The notes under the pieces are model-generated. The model saw nothing but the letters and a program-made list of their open reading frames with translations, made no database searches and was not told the origin of the DNA. Below, one piece after another: positions 24,696 to 32,873 of a stretch of 64,000 nucleotides of DNA. Location: the IMG/VR virus record IMGVR_UViG_3300046463_001154, positions 1 to 64,000 of that record; one strand, given 5' to 3'. The stretch comes from a virus. The position numbers and the translations under genes are program-made. Every line of letters begins with the position of its first letter. The first letter of the stretch is position 1.

Positions 24696-25805
24696 GCTGA
24701 ATGGAGTTCTCGTGGGGTTCGCCTTAGCGAGAATTCCGTCCAGTTCCTCTATGACGTCTTGCTGCACGAGCGGGTCCATGACGCCATCGAAGAGACGTTC
24801 CTGAGACCATCCGAGGAAGGTTCTGTTGATGAGATTGAGATCCGCCTGATTCCGTGTCTCTGGGGTATCCTTCGCCATCGTGAGTACGAAGTCCAGCGCG
24901 GGAAGACGAGAGATCGCCAGTCCCCACATCACCTGCCGGGTCGGCGCCATGTCAGGCACGTGCATCGCCTGTTCCATATTTTCCTTTACGGCGGCCGGGA
25001 CGCTCTGCAGAACGCCCACGAAGTCCTTGCCTGTCTTCACGAGATTGCTGAGCACGATCTCGTAGCAGCTATCCACCTTGGACGAGTAGTCAATCAGCGC
25101 AAACGGATGGCGCTTGATCGATTGTCCGACAGCATCGCCAGACCGCAACTTTCTGATGCGGTTGAAAAGTGCTTGGTCGAGGTGACTGAACAGCATGTTC
25201 GGCAGCAAGTACATGTGCACGAACATCATGGTCGACTTCTCGCTGTCCAGCCCCCCTGTGATGCGATCCTGCTCCCGTCTGAATGCCCGGTACTGAATCA
25301 TCAGCATCGGGACGTTGATCGCGATTACCACGAGCCCGGTCTCGGTCCCCGTCAGGTACCCATTCGGCACGTTCAGGTAGATGTCGCTTCTAGGATGGCG
25401 CAGCACCCGCACTGGCGTCACGTTCTCCCAGTCTCGGTCGGCCCGGTCGAAGTCGAACGGTTCGGTATGGGCGATTACGATCTCGTCATGCCCTGGACCG
25501 TAGAAGTCACCGTCGAACAAGCTTCCGCGATTGATGGACGAAGTCATTTTTAACGCCGTCGCCCGATTTAATGAAACAGCATCGACGTTCGCGTAGTAGC
25601 GCTCGAGATTGTGCGACAGCGGCACGTTCACCGTTTGGATGAGCTTCACCAGGAGGTGATTCCCCTTCACGGCCATCGGTGCGTTTCGATAGTAGCGGAT
25701 CACCTGCGTGATGTTGCGCATCAGCCCTTCCCGGACGTACGGCCATAAAGACGGGACTTGGATGCCTTGGAGTGCCCGAGGCACCAGATTGAAGAGCGTG
25801 TGCAT
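24678..25805 (-). CDS. Conserved phage-like protein of unknown function (375 aa)
   Basis: A 375-residue soluble protein, helical in its second half, without recognised motif. It begins MHTLFNLVPRALQGIQVPSL and contains an internal region rich in strands (about residues 90-160). Its layout is similar to the 409-residue protein at 7.5-8.8 kb, but I would not claim homology. It lies alone on the minus strand between two plus-strand minigene runs, with its start 50 bp from the next divergent gene. A long open frame on the opposite strand is a shadow. Confidence 0.62.
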   Translation of the reverse strand: MHTLFNLVPRALQGIQVPSLWPYVREGLMRNITQVIRYYRNAPMAVKGNHLLVKLIQTVNVPLSHNLERYYANVDAVSLNRATALKMTSSINRGSLFDGDFYGPGHDEIVIAHTEPFDFDRADRDWENVTPVRVLRHPRSDIYLNVPNGYLTGTETGLVVIAINVPMLMIQYRAFRREQDRITGGLDSEKSTMMFVHMYLLPNMLFSHLDQALFNRIRKLRSGDAVGQSIKRHPFALIDYSSKVDSCYEIVLSNLVKTGKDFVGVLQSVPAAVKENMEQAMHVPDMAPTRQVMWGLAISRLPALDFVLTMAKDTPETRNQADLNLINRTFLGWSQERLFDGVMDPLVQQDVIEELDGILAKANPTRTPFSSTASV

Positions 25806-25855
25806 AGCGCAGCATCCAGTTAGAAATTGATAGGTTCATAAAATTCGAGGCTGCC

Positions 25856-26110
25856 TTGAACAAGATCTTCCCTCCCCGTGCGATGCAGCCTGAGTTGCGC
25901 CGCGGCCAGAAGGTGACTATTCGACTATCGGGCGCGGAAGTCGTCCAGCAGTTGACCTTTGGCGGCTTAGAACCTGTTAGCCGTGAAAGCTATCTGGACC
26001 TGCTCGAATGCGCAGAACCGGATTCGCCGGATCAGATCCGCGCACGCGCTCGTGCGCTTGGCGACAAGAAGACACACAACGCGCGTGGGCGCCGCTGGTG
26101 GGACAGATGA
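25856..26110 (+). CDS. Small protein with WW C-terminal tail (84 aa or less)
   Basis: The product ends KKTHNARGRRWWDR, a tail shared with two other proteins within the next kilobase. The body is a short basic domain (RRGQKVTIRLSGAEVV) and an acidic helix. The start is uncertain: TTG at 25856 or ATG at 25883, neither with a strong ribosome binding site. It overlaps the next gene by 4 bp. Confidence 0.52.
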   Translation: MNKIFPPRAMQPELRRGQKVTIRLSGAEVVQQLTFGGLEPVSRESYLDLLECAEPDSPDQIRARARALGDKKTHNARGRRWWDR

Positions 26111-26589
26111 AGGCGCTCGATTCAGTGATGTTGCAGGTACTCGCCTACGGCAAACTCAAACCCGGCTGGAACACGCAGGAAAGCGTGCCGCCGACGCTGG
26201 AGGCCGTGAAGCTTGGCTGCGAATTTCTTCGCACGATTCCCGATGGCTTCCCGCTGCCCGGGACCATGTTGAGCGATAACGGATCCCTCGGCTTCTACTG
26301 GCATGCAAATCAGCGCCACTACATCGACCTAGAGATCGAAGCGGACCGGGACCTCTTCTCCTTCTTCGGAGTGAAGAAAGAGACCGGCGACGAACCTCGC
26401 GAAGAGACCTATCTTCCTGAGCTAACGATCGCGCACTTTTCCGTTCCGTTCTATATCGAGCACTTCAGTGCAATACGAGACGAATATGCGAAACAACCAG
26501 CGACAGTCCGGGATGGCGAGGCTAGCGGCGTTGACTCTCCTGACCACCGCCACCAACGGGAACGACACGACGCTTTACGGGCGGGATGA
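26107..26589 (+). CDS. Uncharacterised protein (160 aa)
   Basis: Translationally coupled to the previous gene through ATGA. The first 120 residues look like one globular domain (GSLGFYWHANQRHYIDLEIE). The last 35 residues are polar and overlap the start of the next gene, so the true end of the folded domain is probably near residue 125. No family recognised and no WW tail. Confidence 0.55.
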   Translation: MKALDSVMLQVLAYGKLKPGWNTQESVPPTLEAVKLGCEFLRTIPDGFPLPGTMLSDNGSLGFYWHANQRHYIDLEIEADRDLFSFFGVKKETGDEPREETYLPELTIAHFSVPFYIEHFSAIRDEYAKQPATVRDGEASGVDSPDHRHQRERHDALRAG

Positions 26590-26719
26590 CACTTACACCG
26601 ACATGAACGCCCGGCCCTTCGGCGAGCGGCTACCTCAGCCGACCTTCGGCAACCGCGCCGAGCGACGCGGCCAGCGCGATTCGTCGAACAAGCGGGGACA
26701 GTGGTGGAACCGAAAATAA
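26486..26719 (+). CDS. Small Arg/Asn-rich protein with WW C-terminal tail (77 aa)
   Basis: A polar, probably disordered protein that ends DSSNKRGQWWNRK, related to the NARGRxWW tails of its neighbours. I placed the start at ATG 26486; a GTG at 26468 is an alternative. It overlaps the previous gene by about 100 bp in another frame, and the next gene by 19 bp, so the region is densely packed. Function unknown. Confidence 0.5.
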   Translation: MRNNQRQSGMARLAALTLLTTATNGNDTTLYGRDDTYTDMNARPFGERLPQPTFGNRAERRGQRDSSNKRGQWWNRK

Positions 26720-27096
26720 TCATCTTTTACACGCCCGGTCGGGATGACGGGATCGTCTCGGAATTCTTGCGGACGGCGAGGCTGCCTCCCGTCTGGGTGC
26801 CGATCGAATGGTGCACTGACGAGCTGCGGCAACGCCCCCATGAAAGTACGCAGCCCACCGTGACTGCGTCCCACGAAGAGGCAGTCTCGCGCTTCGCGGG
26901 AGCCATTCAGCTAGTCGGTCGAACTACGTACCAATCCTTTCAGGGCGCGTTTAGCAGCGCGTTCGCCCTACCCGAACCGGGACCGCTGCCGGACGAGGGA
27001 GATCCGAAGACTAGAAACAAAGTCGCCCGTAAAAAGCGCGAAGCGACAAAGGCGTCGCAAAATGCCCGCGGACGTAAATGGTGGGAGCATCGATAA
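26701..27096 (+). CDS. Small protein with WW C-terminal tail (131 aa)
   Basis: It begins VEPKIIIFYTPGRDDG with a probable strand-helix start. After a Pro-rich stretch it has a Lys/Arg-rich segment (NKVARKKREATKASQ) and ends NARGRKWWEHR. The tail matches the protein encoded at 25856-26110 almost exactly although the bodies differ. GTG is the start in this frame, overlapping the previous gene by 19 bp. The last base of its stop codon is the first base of the next start. Confidence 0.55.
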   Translation: MVEPKIIIFYTPGRDDGIVSEFLRTARLPPVWVPIEWCTDELRQRPHESTQPTVTASHEEAVSRFAGAIQLVGRTTYQSFQGAFSSAFALPEPGPLPDEGDPKTRNKVARKKREATKASQNARGRKWWEHR

Positions 27097-27386
27097 TGGG
27101 CCGTCGTAAATGCGAATTGCTTTCGGGCGAATCCGAACCGGATCCGATTATTGTTAAATCGCCGGATAATCGTCCGGTTTTACGGACTCTGATTCTCGAA
27201 TTCCCGAAACCGTCGACGGGCTATTCGTATTCGCTCTTCGCGGCGGAAGTACGGCGCGACATCCGGTGGGGCATCTTCGGTCATTTGTCGGAGCGCGACT
27301 GGGAAACTGCGCTGGCCCGCCGCGAGGTCGTGATCTCGCCGAGCGGGTCGTTCGTTACAGTCAATGCAATAGTCGGTCCGCGGTAA
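27096..27386 (+). CDS. Uncharacterised protein (96 aa)
   Basis: Starts at ATG overlapping the previous stop by one base (TAATG). The product is a soluble alpha/beta protein (RTLILEFPKPSTGYSYSLFA...). It lacks the WW tail. It is the last gene of the run before an 860 bp gap without genes. Function unknown. Confidence 0.55.
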   Translation: MGRRKCELLSGESEPDPIIVKSPDNRPVLRTLILEFPKPSTGYSYSLFAAEVRRDIRWGIFGHLSERDWETALARREVVISPSGSFVTVNAIVGPR

Positions 27387-28160
27387 TACTTACTGCTTTC
27401 TTGTAACGAGCCGCAACAATCGAAGTTTGCAAATTTTGACACGATCGGGGGTGAGCACCGTTATACGGGTGTAAGGATAGCCTAAGCTTTCGCCTACGAA
27501 CGTCCGGTCTTTTTCGATCGCTGGGCCACGGCAAAAGTTCGACAAGATCGGTAAGTCAGGGTCCGCTTAAAAGTGTGCGGCAAACGCAACACCGTATCGA
27601 TCGGCACAAATTGCCGTTGAAAGCGTTTGCGTAAGGGTGAACCCTCATAAGCCATAGGTTTCGGTGTGTCAAAGGGACAGAGTCGAAAGTTACCTTACGG
27701 TTTTATTCTTTAGCCCTCGAATTTCGCAAAAAATTATTTCTTCCTTGTGAAACATTTTGTTGCAGAGTAAGAGTAGAGTTCGACTCCAACAGCGACACTT
27801 AAGAAGTCACGTGAAGCAAGCTTTACCGGTAACAGTGAGACCGCAAGATCGCTCTACGACTACGCAATACAAAAGCACCGCCAACGCACTGCCAGCACTA
27901 TTGAAATAAACACAACCTCACGCCCAGACCCATTGAGAGTTACGTTCTCGTAACGGCAACTGACTTTTGGTAAAAAATTACGCCGCTCGGTATATGTTGT
28001 AGGAGAAGATCTCGCGATCCGACCCAGCGACCAGTCGATGAGACTCGGTCGACCGGCACCCCCGTAATCCCCTTTGAAAGATTTCCTCCTCGTTGAGGAG
28101 TGCTTAAACACGTCCGTAACAAAAGCCTTTCGGCGTCGCTGATTCTAAATAGTTTCAGGC
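27387..28160. other. Long gene-free region upstream of chmA
   Basis: About 770 bp without a plausible gene, more AT-rich than its surroundings. It contains GCAAACGC / GCGTTTGC (27580-27630) enclosing CGGCA-caaat-TGCCG; AGGGTgaACCCT at 27634; palindrome TTACCGGTAA (27823-27832); hairpin GTTACG-ttct-CGTAAC (27939-27954); and CTCCTC-gtt-GAGGAG (28086-28100). It may hold RNA genes, several promoters, or a replication or packaging site. Confidence 0.45.
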
Positions 28161-28178
28161 ACATATCACCAGCCTGAC
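28161..28178 (+). promoter_or_regulatory. Phage promoter-like element upstream of chmA
   Basis: ACATATCACCAGCCTGAC matches the recurring YATATSAC-N5-TGA(A) element, about 85 bp before the chmA start. The bases before it (agtttcaggc) match those before the element at 49.28 kb. Confidence 0.7.
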
Positions 28179-28247
28179 ACTAGACAGAAAAGGATTAGTG
28201 TTCGCGCGATCATTAACCTGATTTAGAGAAGAAAAGGAAACAAAACC

Positions 28248-30215
28248 ATGGCAGTCAATACCGGCAACAACAACCGCGCAGCGGCAGCAGAAGCGACCTC
28301 GATGGCAGCAGCATTCAGCCGTCAACAGGAGCAGTCGGCACAAGGTCAGCAGCAAGCAGCACCGAGCGCATCACAGCGCCCGCAACAGCGCACCCGTCTG
28401 TCCGATCTGGGAAGCCTCGCGCGTTCGGCAATGGGCCGCAACCCGCAAAGCGAAGTGATCACGAAGCTGAGCAAGGCGCTCGAAGCCGCGTTCGCCGGCA
28501 TCGACAAGAGCTACGAAGTCACGCTCATCCCCATCGACTACAACAACACGCAGTCGCTGGTGAAGTCGGTGATCGTCGTCGCAATGCGCGACCTGATGAA
28601 CAAGGACACGGGCGTGGCCTGCCACACCCTGATCCTGGAAGGGTCGAGCGAGCCGCTGCAAGTCGGCTACCAGATGATCAACAACCAGAACGTCGAAATC
28701 CTGCGCGTGGCCGGCGACGTCAACAACAAGACGCTGTCTGACGAAGTGCTGGCAGCCGTGTCGCGCACCTTCCCCGGCATGCCGATTTGGCCGGTGGACG
28801 CATGCGTGGTGCCGCGTGACTTCAACGTCGATGACGTGACGCTGGTTCACGAGCTGGCAGCGAACGCTGCAACGGCTTGCACGACTGAACTCGAAGTGCG
28901 TCAGCCGGGCGGCTTCGCGGACCTGGACCTGGGCACCGTTGAGCAAGAGAACTCGCTGACCGTTCAGCCGACGTTCGGCAACGGCCAGTCGCGTGACATG
29001 GTCGGCGCACCGGTTCGTTCGGACATCGTGATCGACTTCCGTGCAGGCGGCCAGGAGATTCCGGGTCAGCAAGGCGTGACGCAGCGCGTGTCGCAGATCT
29101 CGCGCATCAGCGGCTACATGGACCTCGCATGGGCACCGGCCGAGCAGCAGACGCAAGCGTTCAATCCGTGGGTCGCACCGCAGGCGCAGCCGGCGTCGCC
29201 CGACGAGTTCAAGCGCTATCGTCCGCGCTTCGTGATGACCGATCTCGAGTCGGTCAAGCTGCTCACGATTCCGGCGCAACTGCTGGCACTCGTGACGGCG
29301 TTCACGCTGGCTGAGAACAACGCATGGGTTGAAGCGTTCCGTCCGGCTCCGATGAGCAACAGCGCGGAAGTGGACTGGAAGGACATCGGCGCGATCGGCA
29401 TCGAAGCGAACTTCGAGAAGAACCCGAACGGCTTCGGCTCGCGCGTCGATACGAAGTCGGATGCGTTCCAGCGCGGTCAAGGTCAAGCAGGCGATCACCT
29501 CCTGCGTCTGGTCGGCTCGGTCATCACGCCGAAACTGATCCTGTCGCTGGACGTGCCCGAGTGCGGTCCGCAGACGTGGTTCAACGGCATCTTCGCAGCA
29601 TCCGGTGAACTGACCGGCAACAACTGGCAGAAGGCGAATGAGATCATCGTCCGCGCGGCGAACGTGCTCACGCACGGCAACTTCAGCCGTTACTTCCAGG
29701 CCGGTGGCCGCGTGGCGTCCGACGAATTCAACCGCATCCATCTGGGTTGGTACGTCGACCGTCATGGCGTGAAGCGTGACCTGCGTGACATCGATTACCT
29801 GGCCGTGCTCAACATGGTCGGCGATCGTGATCCGGAAGTTGCCCGCGAATGGTCGGACTCGTTCGCACGTACGAACATGGACCTGCAAGTTCGTCTGGCG
29901 AAGCGCAAGCAGATCATCGAAGGCGTGCTCGGCAAGAACAACGTCGAGTTCACCGGCTTCGCGCGTCGCGTGACGTTCGACCCGGCGTTCATCGTCGCGC
30001 TGCTGAATGCGTGCAAGGACACGGGCCTCTCGGTCCGCACCATCGCACCGATGACGGATCTGAACCAGTACGAGCGCGCGGTGAACCCGTACGTGATCTC
30101 GGCTGGTCTGGATACGGCGTCGCTCAACGGCTCGGTGTTCAACCGCGGCTTCGCGCATTCGCAGCAACAGCAGTACGGCGCTCGCGCGGGCTTCAGCCGC
30201 TGGTCGCAGCAGTAA
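28248..30215 (+). CDS. chmA: Chimallin-like phage nuclear shell protein (ChmA)
   Basis: In phiKZ-type phages chimallin (phiKZ gp54, about 630 residues) assembles the proteinaceous nucleus that shields phage DNA. This 655-residue protein fits in size and sits directly upstream of the RNA polymerase beta' N-terminal subunit, the same pair order as phiKZ gp54-gp55. The first roughly 50 residues are a disordered Ala/Gln/Ser-rich segment (residues about 20-50), followed by an alpha/beta core and a C-terminal tail (FSRWSQQ) of the kind chimallins use to connect subunits. The codon use is strongly biased to C- and G-ending codons, as expected of an abundant protein. A promoter-like element, AAAAGGAAACAAAACC leader and a terminator make it a single-gene unit. 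The assignment rests on synteny and size rather than a catalytic motif. Confidence 0.82.
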   Translation: MAVNTGNNNRAAAAEATSMAAAFSRQQEQSAQGQQQAAPSASQRPQQRTRLSDLGSLARSAMGRNPQSEVITKLSKALEAAFAGIDKSYEVTLIPIDYNNTQSLVKSVIVVAMRDLMNKDTGVACHTLILEGSSEPLQVGYQMINNQNVEILRVAGDVNNKTLSDEVLAAVSRTFPGMPIWPVDACVVPRDFNVDDVTLVHELAANAATACTTELEVRQPGGFADLDLGTVEQENSLTVQPTFGNGQSRDMVGAPVRSDIVIDFRAGGQEIPGQQGVTQRVSQISRISGYMDLAWAPAEQQTQAFNPWVAPQAQPASPDEFKRYRPRFVMTDLESVKLLTIPAQLLALVTAFTLAENNAWVEAFRPAPMSNSAEVDWKDIGAIGIEANFEKNPNGFGSRVDTKSDAFQRGQGQAGDHLLRLVGSVITPKLILSLDVPECGPQTWFNGIFAASGELTGNNWQKANEIIVRAANVLTHGNFSRYFQAGGRVASDEFNRIHLGWYVDRHGVKRDLRDIDYLAVLNMVGDRDPEVAREWSDSFARTNMDLQVRLAKRKQIIEGVLGKNNVEFTGFARRVTFDPAFIVALLNACKDTGLSVRTIAPMTDLNQYERAVNPYVISAGLDTASLNGSVFNRGFAHSQQQQYGARAGFSRWSQQ

Positions 30216-30257
30216 GCAGTAGTGCCTGCGCCTCGCTCACGCGGGGTGCAGTTGGGC

Positions 30258-30307
30258 GGAGGGGGCGAAAGCCCTCTCCCCTCTCTTTATGCCGTCTTTC
30301 TTTTTTT
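30258..30307 (+). terminator. Intrinsic terminator of chmA
   Basis: Stem GGAGGGGGC / GCCCTCTCC (one wobble) with a GAAA tetraloop, followed by CTCTTTATGCCGTC and a long T-rich tract. It shows the phage signature tail in full. Confidence 0.85.
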
Positions 30308-30354
30308 GGTCATCACACGCGGCTAGACCACCGCAGCTGTAGAGAAAAACGAAG

Positions 30355-30495
30355 ATGAACGTGTGGATGATGGTCGGTACGGCTGGACTGACAGCCGTTT
30401 CCCTTGCCCTGGTGATCAGTGGCGTGCTCGCTTACACCTCGATCGCTCCTCAACGAGGAGTTGGAAACAAGAAGTCGATTGACTCGTCGGGTTGA
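30355..30495 (+). CDS. Small membrane protein between chmA and the beta' N gene (46 aa)
   Basis: A 46-codon frame from ATG to TGA encodes NVWMMVGTAGLTAVSLALVI and a short polar tail (IAPQRGVGNKKSIDSSG), so residues 3-27 form one membrane span. A weak GAAG lies just upstream. The frame fills the space between the chmA terminator and the next promoter-like element. It is short and could be fortuitous, but the hydrophobic-then-charged layout is typical of real small membrane proteins. Confidence 0.48.
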   Translation: MNVWMMVGTAGLTAVSLALVISGVLAYTSIAPQRGVGNKKSIDSSG

Positions 30496-30508
30496 AACGA
30501 AATTCGGC

Positions 30509-30526
30509 GATATATCACTAGCTTGA
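30509..30526 (+). promoter_or_regulatory. Phage promoter-like element before the beta' N gene
   Basis: GATATATCACTAGCTTGA fits YATATSAC-N5-TGAA (next base A), 94 bp before the start codon. The upstream bases TTGAAAC...TTCGGC are shared with the element at 37.47 kb. Confidence 0.72.
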
Positions 30527-30619
30527 ATAGATTGCAAGGCGATTTTTATTTCACCACGCAATCGTAAGAGCAGCAAAACGATCCCCAATCAAGCAGTTGC
30601 ACCAAGCAAGGAGAACACG

Positions 30620-32149
30620 GTGGGCGTATTCCTCCAACTCGTGAACCAGGACGAAGTTTTCAACCATTTCTCGTCCAAGGAACCGATCATCATCAACGAC
30701 CTCTCGGACACGTCCGAAGAGGAAAAAGAACACATCTACAACCTGATTTTCACGAAGTACGATCTCATCAACTCGGATCTGCTTTCGAACATCCCGTCGT
30801 GCGATTGCGGCAACACGGTCGGTGTCGACAAGCTCGGGGATGGGACGTACATCAAGGCGGTTGTTTGCCCGGACTGCCATACCGAAGTGACCGCGCCGCA
30901 TCAGCGCGATCTCGAACCGCTGATCTGGCTGCGCGCACCAAAGGGCGTGACTGCGCTGATCAACCCGACGGTCTGGACGATGATTGCGGAGCGCTTCGAG
31001 AAGAGCAACTTCGACGTGATGCGCTGGATCGTGGACGTCAATTACAAGTCGGCCGTGAAAGAGCCGCCTGTGATGGAGTACATCCGCAAGGCGAACATTC
31101 CGCGAGGCTACAACAACTTCGTGGAGAACTTCGATCAGATCATGGACTTCATGTTCAATCTGAAGTTCTACAGCAAGAAGAAGCTCGCTCCGCTCAAGCA
31201 GCTGCTGCAAGAACAGCGCGACTGCATCTTCTCAAAGTACATGCCGCTGCCCAACCGGTCGCTGCTCGTGTTGGAAGACACGAACCACGGCTCGTACACG
31301 GACGCAACCGCACCTGTCGCTGTGGACGCGATCCTGATGATGGTGGGTATCGACGCGCCCCTCTCCGTTCACTCCGAGCGAGTGAAGGAGAACCGCACGA
31401 TCAAGATGATCATCCAGACGGCGCAGTACTACGACGAGACGATGCGTACGGTCCTCGCGAAGAAGGAAGGCATTTTCCGCAAGCACGTCTATGGAACGCG
31501 CGCGCACTTCAGCTTTCGCGCAGTGATTAGCTCGCTCACGGATAGCCATGACTACGACGAAGTGCACATTCCCTGGGGCATCGGTATCGCGGTGTTCGAA
31601 CTGCATCTGAAGAACCGGATGATGCGCCAGGGCATGACGCCGTCCGAAGCGGATGCGTACCTGCTCGATCACGCGGCGAAGTACTGCCCGATGCTCGAAC
31701 AGATGTTCCACGACTTCATCGAACGTTCGCCGTACAAGGGCGTTCCAATCGTGCTGCAACGGAACCCGTCGCTCGCCCGTTCCTCGGCGCAGGCCATGTT
31801 CATCACGAAGGTGAAGAGCGAGCCGGCGATCCCCACGATCTCGATGAGTATTCTGTCGGTGGTGGGCTTCAACGCAGACTTCGACGGCGACCAGCTCAAC
31901 GCAACGTTGTCGCTCGATTTCGTGACGGCCGAAGAGCTGTATCGACTTGCACCGCACCAGAGCGTGTTCGACATGAACGCCCCGCGTACGGTGTCGCGCA
32001 ACCTGTCGATGCCGAAGACCGTGATTGCGACGATCAGCAACTGGATTCACTGGGACGAGCCGGAACAGCCCGATCCCGAAGTTCTGCGTCGCATGGCCGC
32101 TATTCCCGAAGCACCGCCTGCTTCGGAACCGGTTCCTGCTATCCATTAA
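30620..32149 (+). CDS. Phage RNA polymerase beta' subunit, N-terminal part
   Basis: This 509-residue subunit carries the catalytic loop of multisubunit RNA polymerases, FNADFDGDQLNA, with the three Mg-binding aspartates at about residues 420, 422 and 424. Near the N-terminus CDCG and CPDC form a zinc site. It corresponds to phiKZ gp55, part of the non-virion RNA polymerase that transcribes late genes. The beta' polypeptide is split; its C-terminal part is encoded at 45.0-47.0 kb. GTG is the start, with AAGGAG 7-8 bp upstream. The last 30 residues are Pro/Glu-rich and probably disordered. The following 206-residue gene is in the same transcript. Confidence 0.93.
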   Translation: MGVFLQLVNQDEVFNHFSSKEPIIINDLSDTSEEEKEHIYNLIFTKYDLINSDLLSNIPSCDCGNTVGVDKLGDGTYIKAVVCPDCHTEVTAPHQRDLEPLIWLRAPKGVTALINPTVWTMIAERFEKSNFDVMRWIVDVNYKSAVKEPPVMEYIRKANIPRGYNNFVENFDQIMDFMFNLKFYSKKKLAPLKQLLQEQRDCIFSKYMPLPNRSLLVLEDTNHGSYTDATAPVAVDAILMMVGIDAPLSVHSERVKENRTIKMIIQTAQYYDETMRTVLAKKEGIFRKHVYGTRAHFSFRAVISSLTDSHDYDEVHIPWGIGIAVFELHLKNRMMRQGMTPSEADAYLLDHAAKYCPMLEQMFHDFIERSPYKGVPIVLQRNPSLARSSAQAMFITKVKSEPAIPTISMSILSVVGFNADFDGDQLNATLSLDFVTAEELYRLAPHQSVFDMNAPRTVSRNLSMPKTVIATISNWIHWDEPEQPDPEVLRRMAAIPEAPPASEPVPAIH

Positions 32150-32162
32150 CGCGAGGTGAGAA

Positions 32163-32783
32163 ATGGTAATGATCGTTCAGGGTAATTCCCAGACGTTCAA
32201 CAGTCTCGTGTACGGCGCCCAGAAGCATCCGGGCACCCTCTCGTTTCTGGAGAACCAGGTGCAGCAGTTCAGCGGAGCGTTGACGGAGTTTGGCCAAGCG
32301 TTTTTCAACTCGGCGAAGCATCTCTACGAGAGCTTCAACAGTTCGGAAGCGATGCGGATTGCGCGTGCAGCGACGCGTAAGTTCGATAGCTTGTTCATGA
32401 GCGACAAAATCCAGAGCATCTGGGATCTGGGTCGGCTGCAGCATGCCCCGCTCACAATGCAGCGCTGGATCATGGCGCAGGAAGACGTGCGTACGCTCTA
32501 TCACCAGCAGCGATGCGACGGTTACTCGCAGACGTACTTCGACGTCGAGCCGGGTCGTCGCGGTGTGGAGCAGTACGATTGGCGCCGCATTCATCACGGC
32601 GTGGTGCAGGACACGGAAGACGGTGGCTGGGTGGTTCACCACTATCTCGACGAGATCCACGAAGGTGATCGCGAACTGGAATTCGAGGAGAAGGTTGACA
32701 TCCTGAACACCCACGACGTGATCCGTGCCTACGTCGAGATGGGGCAGGACGATCCGACCTCGAAGTGGAACGAAAGGCTGTAA
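32163..32783 (+). CDS. Uncharacterised protein downstream of the beta' N subunit (206 aa)
   Basis: A soluble, mainly helical protein with two acidic stretches (VVQDTEDGG and EIHEGDRELEFEEKVD). It starts at ATG, 13 bp after the polymerase subunit gene, with CGAGGTGAGAA as ribosome binding site. It is likely co-expressed with that subunit and might be an assembly factor, but no motif supports this. Confidence 0.62.
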   Translation: MVMIVQGNSQTFNSLVYGAQKHPGTLSFLENQVQQFSGALTEFGQAFFNSAKHLYESFNSSEAMRIARAATRKFDSLFMSDKIQSIWDLGRLQHAPLTMQRWIMAQEDVRTLYHQQRCDGYSQTYFDVEPGRRGVEQYDWRRIHHGVVQDTEDGGWVVHHYLDEIHEGDRELEFEEKVDILNTHDVIRAYVEMGQDDPTSKWNERL

Positions 32784-32792
32784 GAAGGTGAT

Positions 32793-32837
32793 CCCGGGAG
32801 ATGAAAGTCTTCCGGGCTACCCTTCGTTATCCTTTCT
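32793..32837 (+). terminator. Terminator after the beta' N operon
   Basis: Imperfect stem CCCGG...CCGGG (32793-32797 with 32812-32816), then CTACCCTTCGTTATCC and a T-rich tract (TTTCTTTTTT). The tail GTTATCC is a variant of the GTTATGCC signature. Confidence 0.6.
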
Positions 32838-32873
32838 TTTTTGCTTGGCCGAAGGTATCGATCGGCAGATTTT

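Noticed and set aside
27740-27800. tRNA-like T-arm (GAGTTCGACTC)
   Set aside because: The flanking bases do not form a T-stem or acceptor stem; no tRNA fold could be built.
28371-30167. 598-codon minus-strand frame opposite chmA
   Set aside because: Arises from the strong third-position GC bias of chmA; His/Arg/Val-rich translation with no domain and no start signal.
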